From an uncultured Eggerthellaceae bacterium (GTDB lineage Bacteria > Actinomycetota > Coriobacteriia > Coriobacteriales > Eggerthellaceae): a DNA stretch of 11,854 nucleotides. Position 1 is the stretch's first letter. Each line of letters opens with the position of its first letter. Location: NCBI GenBank assembly GCA_910577495.1, contig CAJTML010000063.1:1-11854 (forward strand), in the 5' to 3' direction. Shown in pieces: positions 1 through 6,505 of this stretch. Below the pieces are notes generated by a model. The model worked only from the letters and a program-made list of their open reading frames with translations. It was not told the DNA's origin and did not search any database. The position numbers were made by a program, and so were the translations under genes.

Positions 1-1271
1 ACATTGACGGCAAGGATAAGTACGAGCTTGTTTTCGACACCACGGTAAATCCGAAGGCGCTTGATGAGCCGACCAATGACATCACGATCAAAGGTGAGGG
101 CGAAGGCACCAACCCTGATGGCACTGAGGTTCCGGGTGTGCCAGGCTCCAGCAAACCTGAGGGCGACATCATCCCAGGTGACCCGGCGCCTGAGCTCAAG
201 ATTGAAGTGACGAATACGTCGCGTCCGGATGCTGAGGACGCCCAGATCGGCGACACGCTTGAGTACACTATCACGGCGTCGAACCCGCCCGAGGGCACTT
301 CGTGGAACGAGGTTGTGATCACCAACACGATCCCAGGGGGTCTCACGCTTGATCCGGACTCGCTTGAGGTTCGCCTGCCTGATGGCACGACGATTCCGCT
401 TGATCCGTCCGAGGTGTATGACCCCGAAACGGGCACGCTGACCATCCCGCTGGGCGACATCCCTGGTGGCAAGGACGCCGTGATCACCTATAAGGCAAGC
501 ATCAATGAGTCTGCTGCCGCTGAGGAAACGCCGCAGTTCCACGACATTGGCAACTCCGTGAGTGCGACGGGCAAGACGCCTGAGAACAAAGATGTTGACG
601 AGACGGTGAGCAATCGCGTGTGGCCGACCGGTTGGGTGAAGTACGCAACGCCTGATCCGACGGTGTCTAAGACGGTCGCCAACCAGACGTATGTGGATGG
701 CTACTACATCGGCGATGAGCTGACCTACACGCTTACGCTCAACAACGATATGCCCTACACGCACTGGAAAAACGTGGTGGTCACAGACGTGCTGCCGCAA
801 GGACTGACTATTGATCCGACCGCGATTAAGCTTGTTTTGCCTGATGGCACGACCGAGCCGCTGGAGGGTGTGTATGACGAAGCCACGCGCACGCTGACGG
901 TTGAGCTTGAGGACGTGTTCGGCGGCGACACCTACCAGATCGTTTATACCTGCAAGCTTTCCAAGCCTGACAATGACGAGCCGATTGTGAACTCGGTAAG
1001 TGTAGTTGGCGAAGGTCCTGAAGGTGTGCTGGATGTGGATGTGTCCGACAGCGTGAGCATCCCGACTCCCGAAGAGGACGTGAGCGGCACGTTGCTGCCC
1101 GACACGGGTGGTGCTGATGGCGAAAGCGGCGAAGGTCGCGAGCTGAAAGCGCTTGATAAGCTGGCAGCCACTGGCGATGACACTGCAGGCGTTGTTGGTG
1201 CCGTTGGTGCACTTGGCGCGCTTGCGATGGTGGCGCTGGGTGTTGCGTGGCGTCGACGCGTGCAGCTGTAA
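1..1271 (+). CDS. Cell-wall-anchored surface protein with DUF11-like repeats (3' part only)
   Basis: The frame is open from base 3, so the true start lies upstream; the GTG at 138 is only an internal codon. The 422 visible residues hold two diverged copies of a DUF11-like beta-sandwich repeat, about residues 61-210 and 218-358. Both copies share the pattern IGD-LEYT/LTYT, a V-I/VTD-(T/V)-(I/L)P-GLT(L/I)DP segment, LPDGTT and a late NSVS. Such repeats form stalks or adhesin-like rods on Gram-positive surfaces. The C terminus is a sorting signal: LAATG (nt 1161-1175), then about 22 hydrophobic residues and RRR before the stop. A second sortase-like motif, LPDTG (nt 1095-1109), sits 22 residues earlier without a hydrophobic tail. 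Anchoring to peptidoglycan by a sortase is inferred; the ligand is unknown. The gene ends 141 bp before a repeat element carrying a terminator hairpin. Confidence 0.88.
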   Translation, partial: IDGKDKYELVFDTTVNPKALDEPTNDITIKGEGEGTNPDGTEVPGVPGSSKPEGDIIPGDPAPELKIEVTNTSRPDAEDAQIGDTLEYTITASNPPEGTSWNEVVITNTIPGGLTLDPDSLEVRLPDGTTIPLDPSEVYDPETGTLTIPLGDIPGGKDAVITYKASINESAAAEETPQFHDIGNSVSATGKTPENKDVDETVSNRVWPTGWVKYATPDPTVSKTVANQTYVDGYYIGDELTYTLTLNNDMPYTHWKNVVVTDVLPQGLTIDPTAIKLVLPDGTTEPLEGVYDEATRTLTVELEDVFGGDTYQIVYTCKLSKPDNDEPIVNSVSVVGEGPEGVLDVDVSDSVSIPTPEEDVSGTLLPDTGGADGESGEGRELKALDKLAATGDDTAGVVGAVGALGALAMVALGVAWRRRVQL

Positions 1272-1412
1272 GGGGAGTGCGGCTGCGGCTGGTGGTGCGG
1301 CGCTGAGGTCTGCGCTGATGCGCGGTTTGCAGCCGCGATTCGGTCGCGCTGGCGGCTGTGAATCAGCCACGGTCGTGATTGCCAGCGCGACTTTGTGGAC
1401 GCTGAGATGTGG
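1272..1412. other. Gene-to-repeat spacer with hairpins
   Basis: GC-rich non-coding spacer after the surface protein gene. It can fold: GCGGCTGC (1279-1286) pairs with GCAGCCGC (1329-1336), CAGCCGC (1330-1336) pairs with GCGGCTG (1352-1358), and GGCTG (1354-1358) pairs with CAGCC (1364-1368) over a 5-nt loop. None has a T-run, so these are not convincing terminators. From about 1390 the sequence starts to match the left flank of repeat copy 2 (12 identical bases at 1390-1401). A long open frame through here (1153-1764) overlaps the end of the surface protein gene in another frame and looks like a GC-driven artefact. Confidence 0.5.
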
Positions 1413-1541
1413 TTTTGTGCAAACTGCAGAAGGCAAAACGAAGGCCTGCTCAGACTACGATGGTCTGAGCAGGCCTTTTGCTGTTGTGCGGCAGGAGTCA
1501 TGCGTGCTTGTGCTGTCTCGGAGCGCTGATTTTGCACAAAA
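1413..1541. repeat. 129-bp inverted-repeat-flanked element, copy 1
   Basis: The element starts with TTTTGTGCAAA (1413-1423) and ends with TTTTGCACAAAA (1530-1541), which are reverse complements. A second copy of identical length is at 9735-9863 in the same orientation; by eye 121 of 129 positions match, with no indels. The inverted ends extend outwards imperfectly to about 33 bp (about 26 of 33 match, roughly 1391-1423 against 1530-1563). Nested inside is a strong terminator hairpin (1441-1477). There is no coding frame of its own, so it is a MITE- or REP-like intergenic element or a structured RNA, not an insertion sequence. I do not recognise the family. Confidence 0.85.
1441..1479 (+). terminator. 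Rho-independent terminator inside repeat copy 1
   Basis: A perfect 15-bp stem: AAGGCCTGCTCAGAC (1441-1455) pairs with 1463-1477 around a 7-nt loop, and the T-run TTTT covers 1476-1479. It would end transcription of the upstream surface protein gene. On the other strand the stem is followed within two bases by TTTT as well (complement of 1435-1438), so it may work in both directions. Confidence 0.8.
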
Positions 1542-1790
1542 CCCCACCCGAGTGACCACAACGTGCCAGACGGGGGGTGCGCCCCACGCAGCGCGCCATG
1601 ACCACAACGCGTCGGACGGCGTTCCAGACGCCCCGCGTGCTGGAGGGGTCGCAATTGCATGCCGCATGCGCCACACGCCGCTGCGCGTCACGTCGCGGTG
1701 TGTTGCGGAGGCTGCGCCGCGCTGCGCAGCAGCCCGCGCCGCAGGATGCGGCGGCGAGGGGTGAGCCTGCTACAAAGTGAATGAGACAGT
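1542..1790. other. GC-rich non-coding tail after repeat copy 1
   Basis: Very GC-rich, with no credible gene on either strand. It contains short degenerate duplications: TGACCACAACG at 1553-1563 and again at 1599-1609, and CGTGCCAGACG (1562-1572) against CGTTCCAGACG (1620-1630). The second TGACCACAACG with its following CGTCG matches the right flank of repeat copy 2 (9875-9890, 15 of 16). There are also GGGGTGCGCCCC (1574-1585) and a perfect palindrome GCTGCGCAGC (1721-1730). Open frames here in several phases are what high GC produces by chance. Composition changes sharply to AT-richer sequence near 1775. Confidence 0.5.
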
Positions 1791-1874
1791 CCGGCGTGCT
1801 TGGAAAGTTGAGTAATTTCTTCATCAATCATGCGCGAACTAATCGAACAAAATCCCAGGTCAAACCAATGGATA

Positions 1875-1961
1875 ACGCATACTGCGTGAGGGAAAATTGC
1901 CTTGTTTTGCAAATTTCAGTCAGTGTGCGGGTGGTCGAAAAAACTCGTTTAGAACTATAGT
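1875..1961 (+). promoter_or_regulatory. Candidate promoter and activator dyads for the reductase operon
   Basis: A -10-like TATAGT is at 1956-1961. The position expected for a -35 box has only a weak match (TGGTCG, 1932-1937), which suggests an activator-dependent promoter. Two dyads lie upstream. GAAAATTGC (1892-1900) and GCAAATTTC (1909-1917) are inverted with one mismatch over an 8-bp spacer. ACGCA (1875-1879) and TGCGT (1883-1887) are a perfect inverted pair over 3 bp. If transcription starts near 1968, the larger dyad is centred about 63 bp upstream, a usual distance for an activator. The LuxR-type product encoded at 8070-9635 is a candidate ligand, but nothing in the sequence proves this. 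Confidence 0.4.
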
Positions 1962-1967
1962 CTCAGC

Positions 1968-2091
1968 CAATGGGAGCCATCTTGTTACGGCAACTCAGAT
2001 GAGAGGGAATCTGATGTGGGGGAGCCAAAAGGATGGACGAGAGGTCACAACATAATAAGGGGGAAGAGCATCCATTTGATGCTTGCGAACT
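1968..2091 (+). promoter_or_regulatory. Structured leader with a possible 13-codon leader peptide
   Basis: About 120 nt separate the predicted start of transcription from the first gene. A hairpin, TCAGAT (1995-2000) with ATCTGA (2009-2014), holds the SD-like GAGAGGGA (2001-2008) in its loop. This SD is correctly spaced before an ATG at 2014 that opens a 13-codon frame ending in TAA at 2053-2055 (peptide MWGSQKDGREVTT). Next comes AAGGGGGAAG (2057-2066) and a 6-codon frame (ATG at 2079, TGA at 2097-2099) that overlaps the ATG at 2092. GGGAGCCA occurs at 1972-1979 and 2020-2027. I do not recognise a known riboswitch class. Translation of these mini-frames is inferred only from their spacing. 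Confidence 0.35.
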
Positions 2092-2862
2092 ATGGCTGAG
2101 ACAATTTTCAAGCAAATGTATGAGCCTTCTATCTCCGAAGATGAAAACACCGAGATTGAAGCCGACCTGGATGTTTCAGAAGTAATCGCTCAACCAGTAC
2201 AAGAGCTTTCGTTTGAAGAAAAGCTGGCCGCACTCAATATGACGGTTATGCGTCACCCACTCAATAGAGAAATCATGTACAAGACGCTGGTGTATTGCCA
2301 GGAAGAAAGAATGCTCCAGGAAGCCGAGGCGTTCATTGGCTCGCTTCCACAGTTCGAACTTGCAACACAAAACCAGTATTTCATGCTCAAGGCGCTTGTC
2401 AAAGCGTATGGCCTTGACCAGGTGGAGCGCGATATCAACGGTGAGCGCGTTTACGAAGAGCAAAAAGAAGGCTTAAGCGAAGACGAGATTGACGACCTCG
2501 TGTACACAATCTCGTTTGAAACCACTGAGGTTGGTCGCTATTTCGCTGACTACAACAAACCGTCAGCGCGTCTCATTGACCTGCTGAATTTGGATCCAGC
2601 ACGAAGCGACACCTACATTGAACTGCTGGAATTCGTTAAAGATGCCCCTAAGACATACGGTCAAATAGAGCAGCTACTCCGAGGGCGCACCGCTCTTGAA
2701 ACCATCATCGATGGGCGAAGAGAGATTATGCAGCCGTCAGTATTTGTCGACAAGTTAGAGCGCTCTGGCGCTTTGATTTGGGAGGAAGGATGGACATTAA
2801 CCGGGGAAGGAAAGGAATTTTTACAAGAGCTCGTGGAGCAAAAATCAAATGAGAGAGATTAA
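2092..2862 (+). CDS. Unrecognised protein with winged-helix-like C terminus, first gene of the reductase operon
   Basis: I do not recognise the family. The 256-aa product is soluble and acidic, with no signal peptide or membrane segment. Residues about 1-35 are acidic and probably disordered. Residues about 37-100 are helical (LSFEEKLAALNM onward). The last 70 or so residues (TYGQIEQLLRG ... VFVDKLERSGALIWEEGWTLTGEGKEFL) look like a winged-helix fold with an Asp/Glu-rich, Trp-containing wing, so a DNA-binding or protein-docking role is possible. An in-frame stop at 2077-2079 limits the start to TTG 2083 or ATG 2092. Neither has a well-spaced SD, and ATG 2092 is preferred because a 6-codon frame ends across it, which could couple translation. 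The stop is 13 bp before the catalytic subunit's start, so the two are co-transcribed. A local regulator or a maturation partner are both possible. Confidence 0.75.
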   Translation: MAETIFKQMYEPSISEDENTEIEADLDVSEVIAQPVQELSFEEKLAALNMTVMRHPLNREIMYKTLVYCQEERMLQEAEAFIGSLPQFELATQNQYFMLKALVKAYGLDQVERDINGERVYEEQKEGLSEDEIDDLVYTISFETTEVGRYFADYNKPSARLIDLLNLDPARSDTYIELLEFVKDAPKTYGQIEQLLRGRTALETIIDGRREIMQPSVFVDKLERSGALIWEEGWTLTGEGKEFLQELVEQKSNERD

Positions 2863-2875
2863 GAGAGGAAACGTT

Positions 2876-5761
2876 ATGTCGAAACGCAATTTAACGCGTC
2901 GCAGTTTCGTCAAAGTATCCGCACTTGCGGGTGCAGCGGCAGCTGTGGGTGCCTCCATGACTGGCTGCATGCAAGAAACTGCACCAGTTGAGGAAACCCC
3001 AAGCAACGAGCAACCGCTCAGCTCAACTGCTGGACTCACCAAGATGCGCACCAGCTGCCATGGTTGCATCCAGATGTGCCCCGCTATTGCCTACCTGAAG
3101 GATGGCGTGGTTGTTAAGCTGGAGGGCGATCCCGAGGCGCCGGTATCTCGCGGCTCACTGTGCATCAAGGGTCTCAACCAGTTGCACACCATGTACAGCC
3201 CGCGTCGTATTCTGCATCCGCTCCGTCGTGCGGGTGAGCGTGGCGAAAACAAGTGGGAAGTTATCTCGTGGGACGAGGCAATTACCGAGGCCGCAACGCA
3301 CATCAAAGACGCAATTGATAAGTATGGCAACTACGCATTCTTCGCAAGCGTTGGTGGCGGCGGTTCATACTCGTTTATGGAAGCTATGACGCTGCCGATG
3401 GCCTTTGGTTCTCCGACGGTATTCGAGCCGGGCTGTGCGCAGTGTTACCTGCCCCGTTGGGCTCTGTCAAAGCTCTTCTATGGCGGCGACGACCAGTCAG
3501 TAGCCGACAATGCCGTACAGGAAATCTTCAAGGTTAACGACAATAAGACCGAAGTTGTTGTTATCTGGGGTGCTCAGCCTTCAGTTTCTGAAACCGCTGA
3601 GTCTGGCCGTGGTATGGCTGAGCTGCGTGCTAATGGCGTGAAGACGGTTGTTGTAGACCCGAACTTCTCACCTGACGCCGTGAAAGCTGATGTGTGGCTG
3701 CCAGTTCGTCCTGGCACTGACACGAAGCTTCTGCTGTCCTGGTTCCGTTACATCTTTGAGAACAAGCTCTATGACGAAGAGTTCACCAAGTATTGGACGA
3801 ACCTGCCGTTCCTCATTGATCCAGATACCAAGCTGCCCGTCAAGGCACAAGAGCTCTTCCCGGATTTTGAGCAAACCACTCCCGAAAACACGCCGGCTTA
3901 TGTCTGCTTTGACTTAAAGACCAACGAAGTTGCACCGTTTGAGTATTCAGCACCCGCTGATTCTGCGGTTGATCCTGAGATCTTCTGGTCGGGCGAATTC
4001 AACGGCAAGACCTACAAGACCGCTGGTCAGATCTACAAAGAGGAGGCCGATCCGTGGACGCTTGAGCGCACGGCTGAAGAGTGCTGGCTGCAAGCTGACA
4101 AGATTGAGGAAGCCATTAAGATCTACGTCGAAAACAACGGCGGTATCGTAAACGGCGTTGCTTCTGACATGACCGAGTCTGCTTCACAGGTACCGCTTGG
4201 ATGCATGGGTCTTGACTCCATCATGGGTCGCATCAACAAGCCGGGCGTCACGATGACGCAGAAGGGCGGCGGCTACTTCGCCACCATGACTGACTCGGGC
4301 GAGAAGGTTAACACCCGTCCGGTGACGTTCAACAACGGCTTCGGCGGCATGTTCTCCGACATGTACGGTGTAGGTGCGGTTATCGGTATGTCTGATGCCG
4401 AAAACGAAGCCCGCATCAAGGCACTTGGCGAACAAATGCCTGACTCGCAGCGCATCTTAAACAAGCTTCTGCAGGATCGCTTGGGCATGAAAGACCACAA
4501 GGGTCTCTATGCATGGTGCCACTCTCACATCCCGACGGTTCGCAATGCTATTGCTACTGGTGAGCCGTACAAGCCGCGCGTGTGGTTCGACATGTCGGGC
4601 AACAAGTTGGCTATGCTTGGTAATGCCAAGTCATGGTATGACGTCTTCCCAGAGGTTGACTACATCATCGGCCAGTATCCGCATCTGACGTCGTTCCATA
4701 TTGAGGCATGCGACCTGGTCTTCCCGCTGCGCGAGTGGCTGGAAGAGCCGATGGTAAACATGACGCAGCTTGATACCCAATGGCTGCAAAATGAATGCGT
4801 CCATATTGGCGAGACGGTATCGCACTCAATCCCGGCAGCACAAGTTGTGGCGAAGTGCCGCGAGATGTGGGGCGGCCACATTCCGGGTGGTTTGGAGCTG
4901 GGCGATGGCACGGCTTACCTGGGCGACCCGACTGAGGAGGCCGTCAAGAACACCGCTGCTACCACGCTTGGTGCACCTGACTGGGCAACGCTGCAGGCAG
5001 ATGTTGATGCGTACGTTCCCTGCGTTACGCCTGATTACTGGAACTACAACCAGCATGAGCAGCTGTGCGACGACGGTTTGCCGTCAGGATTTGCTACCGA
5101 ATCGCGTAAGGTTGAGACGTATTGTCAGATGCTGATCCGCATGGCTCGCAATGGATACCCGTATTGCTATCCGGAGCCACAAGAGGCGTGCGACGACTAC
5201 AGCCCCATCTGCGTTCCGATTGAGCCGGCTGAAAGCCCCTATGAGGGAATGCCTGGTTACGACGCTGAGTATCCGTTCGTGCTGACCAGCGGTCGTGTTC
5301 CGTACTTCCATCATGGCACGATGCGCCATGCGCCCTTCAGCCGTGAGCTGTTCCCCTGTGCAGAGATCCGTATTAATCCTGCTTCTGCAAAAGAGCTCGG
5401 TATTGAGCACATGGATTGGGTTAAGGTCACCAGCCGTCGTGGCGAAGTACACGCACGCGCTTACCTGACTGAAGGTATTGCTCCGAAGACGGTATGGATG
5501 GAGCGCTTCTGGAACCCCGAGTGCTACGACGCTTCTCAGGCCAATCCGACTGGCGGCTGGCGCGAGTGTAACGTCAATGTACTCACCAAAAATGACGCCC
5601 CCTTCAACGAGGTCTATGGTTCTTACACCAACCGTGGCTTTACGGTGAAGATCGAGAAATCAACTCGCCCGGAGAATATCTGGGTTGAGCCCGAAGAGTT
5701 TGAGCCCTTTATGCCTACGGCAGAGATGCTCGCTGAAGCCCAGACGAAGGATGTGTTCTAA
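2876..5761 (+). CDS. Tat-exported molybdopterin oxidoreductase, catalytic subunit (DMSO reductase family)
   Basis: This 961-aa enzyme should use a bis-molybdopterin-guanine-dinucleotide Mo (or W) centre and one [4Fe-4S] cluster for anaerobic respiration on an unknown substrate. The N terminus is a Tat signal: RRSFVK at residues 8-13, an Ala/Gly-rich core, then MTGC at 28-31, which may be a lipobox. Cluster ligands are visible as CX2CX3CX27C (Cys61, 64, 68, 96). After FGSPTVFEPG comes CAQC (Cys187 and Cys190); one of these is the likely Mo ligand, by position after the FGSP segment. The C-terminal part (YPFVLTSGR ... ECNVNVLTKND) is the molydopterin-binding domain. The upstream ATG at 2849 is rejected because AGAGGA (2864-2869) sits 6 bp before ATG 2876 and that start places the twin arginines properly. 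The stop overlaps the next ATG by one base. Substrate cannot be read from the sequence: catechol dehydroxylase-like, thiosulfate/polysulfide, arsenic and N- or S-oxide reductases are all candidates. Confidence 0.93.
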   Translation: MSKRNLTRRSFVKVSALAGAAAAVGASMTGCMQETAPVEETPSNEQPLSSTAGLTKMRTSCHGCIQMCPAIAYLKDGVVVKLEGDPEAPVSRGSLCIKGLNQLHTMYSPRRILHPLRRAGERGENKWEVISWDEAITEAATHIKDAIDKYGNYAFFASVGGGGSYSFMEAMTLPMAFGSPTVFEPGCAQCYLPRWALSKLFYGGDDQSVADNAVQEIFKVNDNKTEVVVIWGAQPSVSETAESGRGMAELRANGVKTVVVDPNFSPDAVKADVWLPVRPGTDTKLLLSWFRYIFENKLYDEEFTKYWTNLPFLIDPDTKLPVKAQELFPDFEQTTPENTPAYVCFDLKTNEVAPFEYSAPADSAVDPEIFWSGEFNGKTYKTAGQIYKEEADPWTLERTAEECWLQADKIEEAIKIYVENNGGIVNGVASDMTESASQVPLGCMGLDSIMGRINKPGVTMTQKGGGYFATMTDSGEKVNTRPVTFNNGFGGMFSDMYGVGAVIGMSDAENEARIKALGEQMPDSQRILNKLLQDRLGMKDHKGLYAWCHSHIPTVRNAIATGEPYKPRVWFDMSGNKLAMLGNAKSWYDVFPEVDYIIGQYPHLTSFHIEACDLVFPLREWLEEPMVNMTQLDTQWLQNECVHIGETVSHSIPAAQVVAKCREMWGGHIPGGLELGDGTAYLGDPTEEAVKNTAATTLGAPDWATLQADVDAYVPCVTPDYWNYNQHEQLCDDGLPSGFATESRKVETYCQMLIRMARNGYPYCYPEPQEACDDYSPICVPIEPAESPYEGMPGYDAEYPFVLTSGRVPYFHHGTMRHAPFSRELFPCAEIRINPASAKELGIEHMDWVKVTSRRGEVHARAYLTEGIAPKTVWMERFWNPECYDASQANPTGGWRECNVNVLTKNDAPFNEVYGSYTNRGFTVKIEKSTRPENIWVEPEEFEPFMPTAEMLAEAQTKDVF

Positions 5762-6369
5762 TGAAAAATACGCTTGTTATTGATTTGGATCGCTGCTCGG
5801 GCTGTGACAGCTGTGTTGCCGCTTGCAAACACGAAAACCAGATGAACCTGGGTGTGGTGCGCAATCATGTGTCTGCGGTTGGACCGAGCGGTACCTTCCC
5901 GGATATTGAGATGTACTGGCTGCCCATGCAATGTCAGCAGTGCGAAAACCCGGGTTGTATTGAAGTGTGCCCCACGGGTGCAAGCTATCGCGACGAAGAG
6001 ACGGGCATTGTGCTGGTCAACGCTGAGGATTGCATCGGTTGCGAAAGCTGCTTGACGGGTTGCCCGTATGGTGTTCGCCATATGAATCCAGCTACCAACA
6101 CCATTGAGAAGTGCACCTTGTGCTTCCAGCGCAAAGATGACGAAAACTGGGAGCCGGCATGTGTTCACAACTGCTGCTGTGGTGCTCGTATCTTTGGTGA
6201 CTTGGATGATCCGGAAAGCGCAGCGTCTAAGGCTGTTGCGGCGGCTGGTTCAAATACGCATACGCTCTACGATCCGGCAAACCTTGCTCCGACAACGGTC
6301 TACATCCTCTCAGACAAGATTGCCAAGTGGCAAGATGAGCCTGTTGAGGTTACCCGTTACGAGAAGTAA
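5761..6369 (+). CDS. Four-cluster ferredoxin-type electron-transfer subunit (DmsB/PhsB/NrfC-like)
   Basis: This 202-aa protein passes electrons to the catalytic subunit. Sixteen ligand cysteines fall in four groups: Cys12/15/18/22, Cys58/61/66/70, Cys91/94/97/101 and Cys118/121/134/138, as in DmsB and PhsB, so four [4Fe-4S] clusters are expected. It has no signal peptide of its own, as is normal for subunits carried through Tat by the catalytic partner. The last group reads CVHNCCCGAR, so two extra cysteines (139, 140) follow the final ligand where this family usually has Pro. Its ATG overlaps the upstream stop (TAATG), with GAAGGA (5746-5751) as SD, so the two are tightly coupled. It is followed by a terminator-like hairpin at 6417. 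Confidence 0.93.
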   Translation: MKNTLVIDLDRCSGCDSCVAACKHENQMNLGVVRNHVSAVGPSGTFPDIEMYWLPMQCQQCENPGCIEVCPTGASYRDEETGIVLVNAEDCIGCESCLTGCPYGVRHMNPATNTIEKCTLCFQRKDDENWEPACVHNCCCGARIFGDLDDPESAASKAVAAAGSNTHTLYDPANLAPTTVYILSDKIAKWQDEPVEVTRYEK

Positions 6370-6416
6370 GCGACAAATCCAGCACTGCGTCCTTTGATAC
6401 GGTGCACTAGTTAGAA

Positions 6417-6464
6417 GCCTCGCCGTCGTTCCCTCCTTCTATCCCGCGGCGGCGAGGCGGTTTT
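6417..6464 (+). terminator. Terminator between the Fe-S subunit and chaperone genes
   Basis: A 12-bp stem with one G-T pair: GCCTCGCCGTCG (6417-6428) pairs with 6447-6458 across an 18-nt loop, followed by GG and TTTT (6461-6464). The loop carries CCCTCCTTCT (6431-6440), which resembles the 3' end of 16S rRNA and can pair with the SD of the next gene. It probably reduces rather than abolishes expression of the chaperone gene; no convincing separate promoter is visible, only a TATACA at 6469-6474. Confidence 0.7.
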
Positions 6465-6505
6465 GGAATATACAAACTATGACAGCATGAGAAGAAGGGG
6501 CACTT

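Noticed and set aside
1413..1541. Insertion sequence or tRNA-type attachment site
   Set aside because: No transposase frame inside, no tRNA gene nearby, and no target duplication that I can identify.
944..1660. Long - strand open frame antisense to the surface gene and repeat
   Set aside because: It is the low-complexity shadow of a GC-rich gene and reads through the terminator hairpin; no start signals.
1153..1764. Long + strand open frame (203 codons) across the surface-gene end and intergenic region
   Set aside because: It overlaps the surface gene in another frame, runs through the repeat element and terminator, has no SD, and encodes Arg/Ala/Cys-rich sequence typical of GC-driven chance frames.
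1960..2070. Cobalamin, Moco or TPP riboswitch
   Set aside because: The GAGAGGGAATCTGATG stretch is faintly suggestive, but the conserved cores of those classes are not present.
2849..2875. ATG 2849 as the start of the catalytic subunit
   Set aside because: It overlaps the upstream gene, has no SD, and would add nine residues before the Tat motif; ATG 2876 has an SD six bases upstream.
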